Assembly: GCF_001999725.1 (NCBI RefSeq)
Contig: NZ_MDDP01000024.1
Span: forward strand, 44,705 to 108,704
From: Cellulophaga omnivescoria
GTDB taxonomy: Bacteria > Bacteroidota > Bacteroidia > Flavobacteriales > Flavobacteriaceae
Direction of reading: 5' to 3'
DNA length: 64,000 nt
This document shows positions 63,817-64,000 of the stretch, in pieces (the stretch's first letter is position 1; each line of letters starts with the position of its first letter). The position numbers and the translations under genes were made by a program. The notes below the pieces were generated by a model. The model saw nothing but the letters and a program-made list of their open reading frames with translations. It did no database searches and had not been told where the DNA came from.

Positions 63817-63841
63817 GCTAGCGCGAGCGTCACGCTCGTGC
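63817..63841 (-). repeat. REP-like palindrome, copy 2 (inverted to copy 1)
   Basis: GCGCGAGCGT-C-ACGCTCGTGC (63821-63841) forms a stem with one mismatch. With its flank it is the reverse-complement relative of 63456-63480. The same 18 bases (TTTAATTTAGTTAGATGC) precede both copies. Confidence 0.6.
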
Positions 63842-63910
63842 CGGTCTCTTATACCCATCTGCCGCGGCCGACGACCTTCCGCGTGTAGCTGTCGGTGGCC
63901 GCCGCGCCCC
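63842..63910 (+). other. Illumina Nextera i5 adapter sequence (assembly artefact)
   Basis: 63842-63860 matches the Tn5 mosaic end CTGTCTCTTATACACATCT at 17 of 19 positions. 63861-63874 matches GACGCTGCCGACGA at 12 of 14. An 8-base index-like stretch follows (63875-63882), then GTGTAG..TCGGTGG.CGCCG from the P5 primer complement. Nearly all differences are changes to C or G, as in poor late-cycle base calls. Confidence 0.95.
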
Positions 63911-64000
63911 TAGAATAACACCACGCCATAAACATACTCATTCACAACATGTAGTTGACCAAAACACAATCTATAAACCAACCCGAAACAAAACACTACA
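63911..64000. other. Sequence beyond the adapter, probably not genomic
   Basis: Ninety A/C-rich bases follow the adapter directly. Composition differs from the rest of the window and there is no open frame or motif. It should be treated as read-through noise. Confidence 0.8.

Noticed and set aside
63875..63882. Eight-base stretch as a biological motif
   Set aside because: It occupies exactly the index position of the Nextera adapter.
1..64000. CRISPR array, prophage, insertion sequence or restriction-modification system
   Set aside because: No regularly spaced repeats, transposase, integrase, phage structural or methylase/endonuclease pair was found on reading both strands.

Overview
The window is low-GC chromosomal DNA from a member of the Flavobacteriaceae (Bacteroidota), most likely a polysaccharide-degrading, probably marine, strain. 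The evidence is gldF and gldG gliding genes, PorP/SprF and CHU_C-type proteins of the type IX secretion world, a SusC/SusD locus with GH16 and GH3 enzymes, lipoproteins with short Bacteroidota-type signal peptides, and promoters of the flavobacterial form TTG-N19-TAnnTTTG (for example at 2329-2358, 4720-4750 and 28015-28044). No phage, insertion sequence or CRISPR array is visible.

Layout. 1-4.9 kb is housekeeping: the recQ 3' end, fmt, a HU protein gene, yqgE, an aminotransferase class IV gene, an SRPBCC gene and tRNA-Met. 5-8.4 kb holds thioredoxin, a small-molecule methyltransferase and the cytochrome bd oxidase genes cydAB. 8.5-10.6 kb is a two-gene unit: a LexA-like XRE/S24 regulator overlapping a DEDDh-exonuclease/GIY-YIG fusion. 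10.6-14 kb has a YchJ-type protein, a four-PAS histidine kinase and its receiver. 14-21 kb is core: purC, phoH, a SAM hydrolase, an ABM monooxygenase, gldFG and dnaN. 21-26.3 kb has small membrane or secreted proteins, an S9 peptidase and mnmE. 26.3-37.6 kb is mostly accessory: an orphan 77-residue gene behind a dense repeat/palindrome cluster, a His-rich AztD-like lipoprotein under an operator-overlapped promoter, tandem MORN_2 proteins, a Dus enzyme and a four-gene membrane/secreted cassette of unknown role.

37.7-51.3 kb is a laminarin-type polysaccharide utilisation locus on the minus strand: a LuxR-type membrane-spanning regulator, then susC, susD, a surface glycan-binding lipoprotein, a GH16 laminarinase and a GH3 beta-glucosidase with 8-12 bp gaps. 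The regulator would sense oligosaccharide in the periplasm and activate the susC promoter. SusC/D and the binding lipoprotein capture and import glucan, GH16 cuts it and GH3 finishes to glucose. The GH16 protein and the binding lipoprotein share an unnamed module that is tandemly duplicated in the latter.

51.4-60.6 kb contains unknown envelope proteins, a CHU_C adhesin/PorP/OmpA triad and a CAP lipoprotein. 60.9-63.4 kb carries a serine carboxypeptidase and a beta-propeller-like protein. From 63.4 kb the sequence degrades: a disrupted remnant whose tail resembles the propeller gene, an inverted pair of REP-like palindromes, then at 63842-63910 a mutated copy of the Illumina Nextera i5 adapter. 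The last ~160 bases are therefore a contig-end artefact and should not be read as biology.
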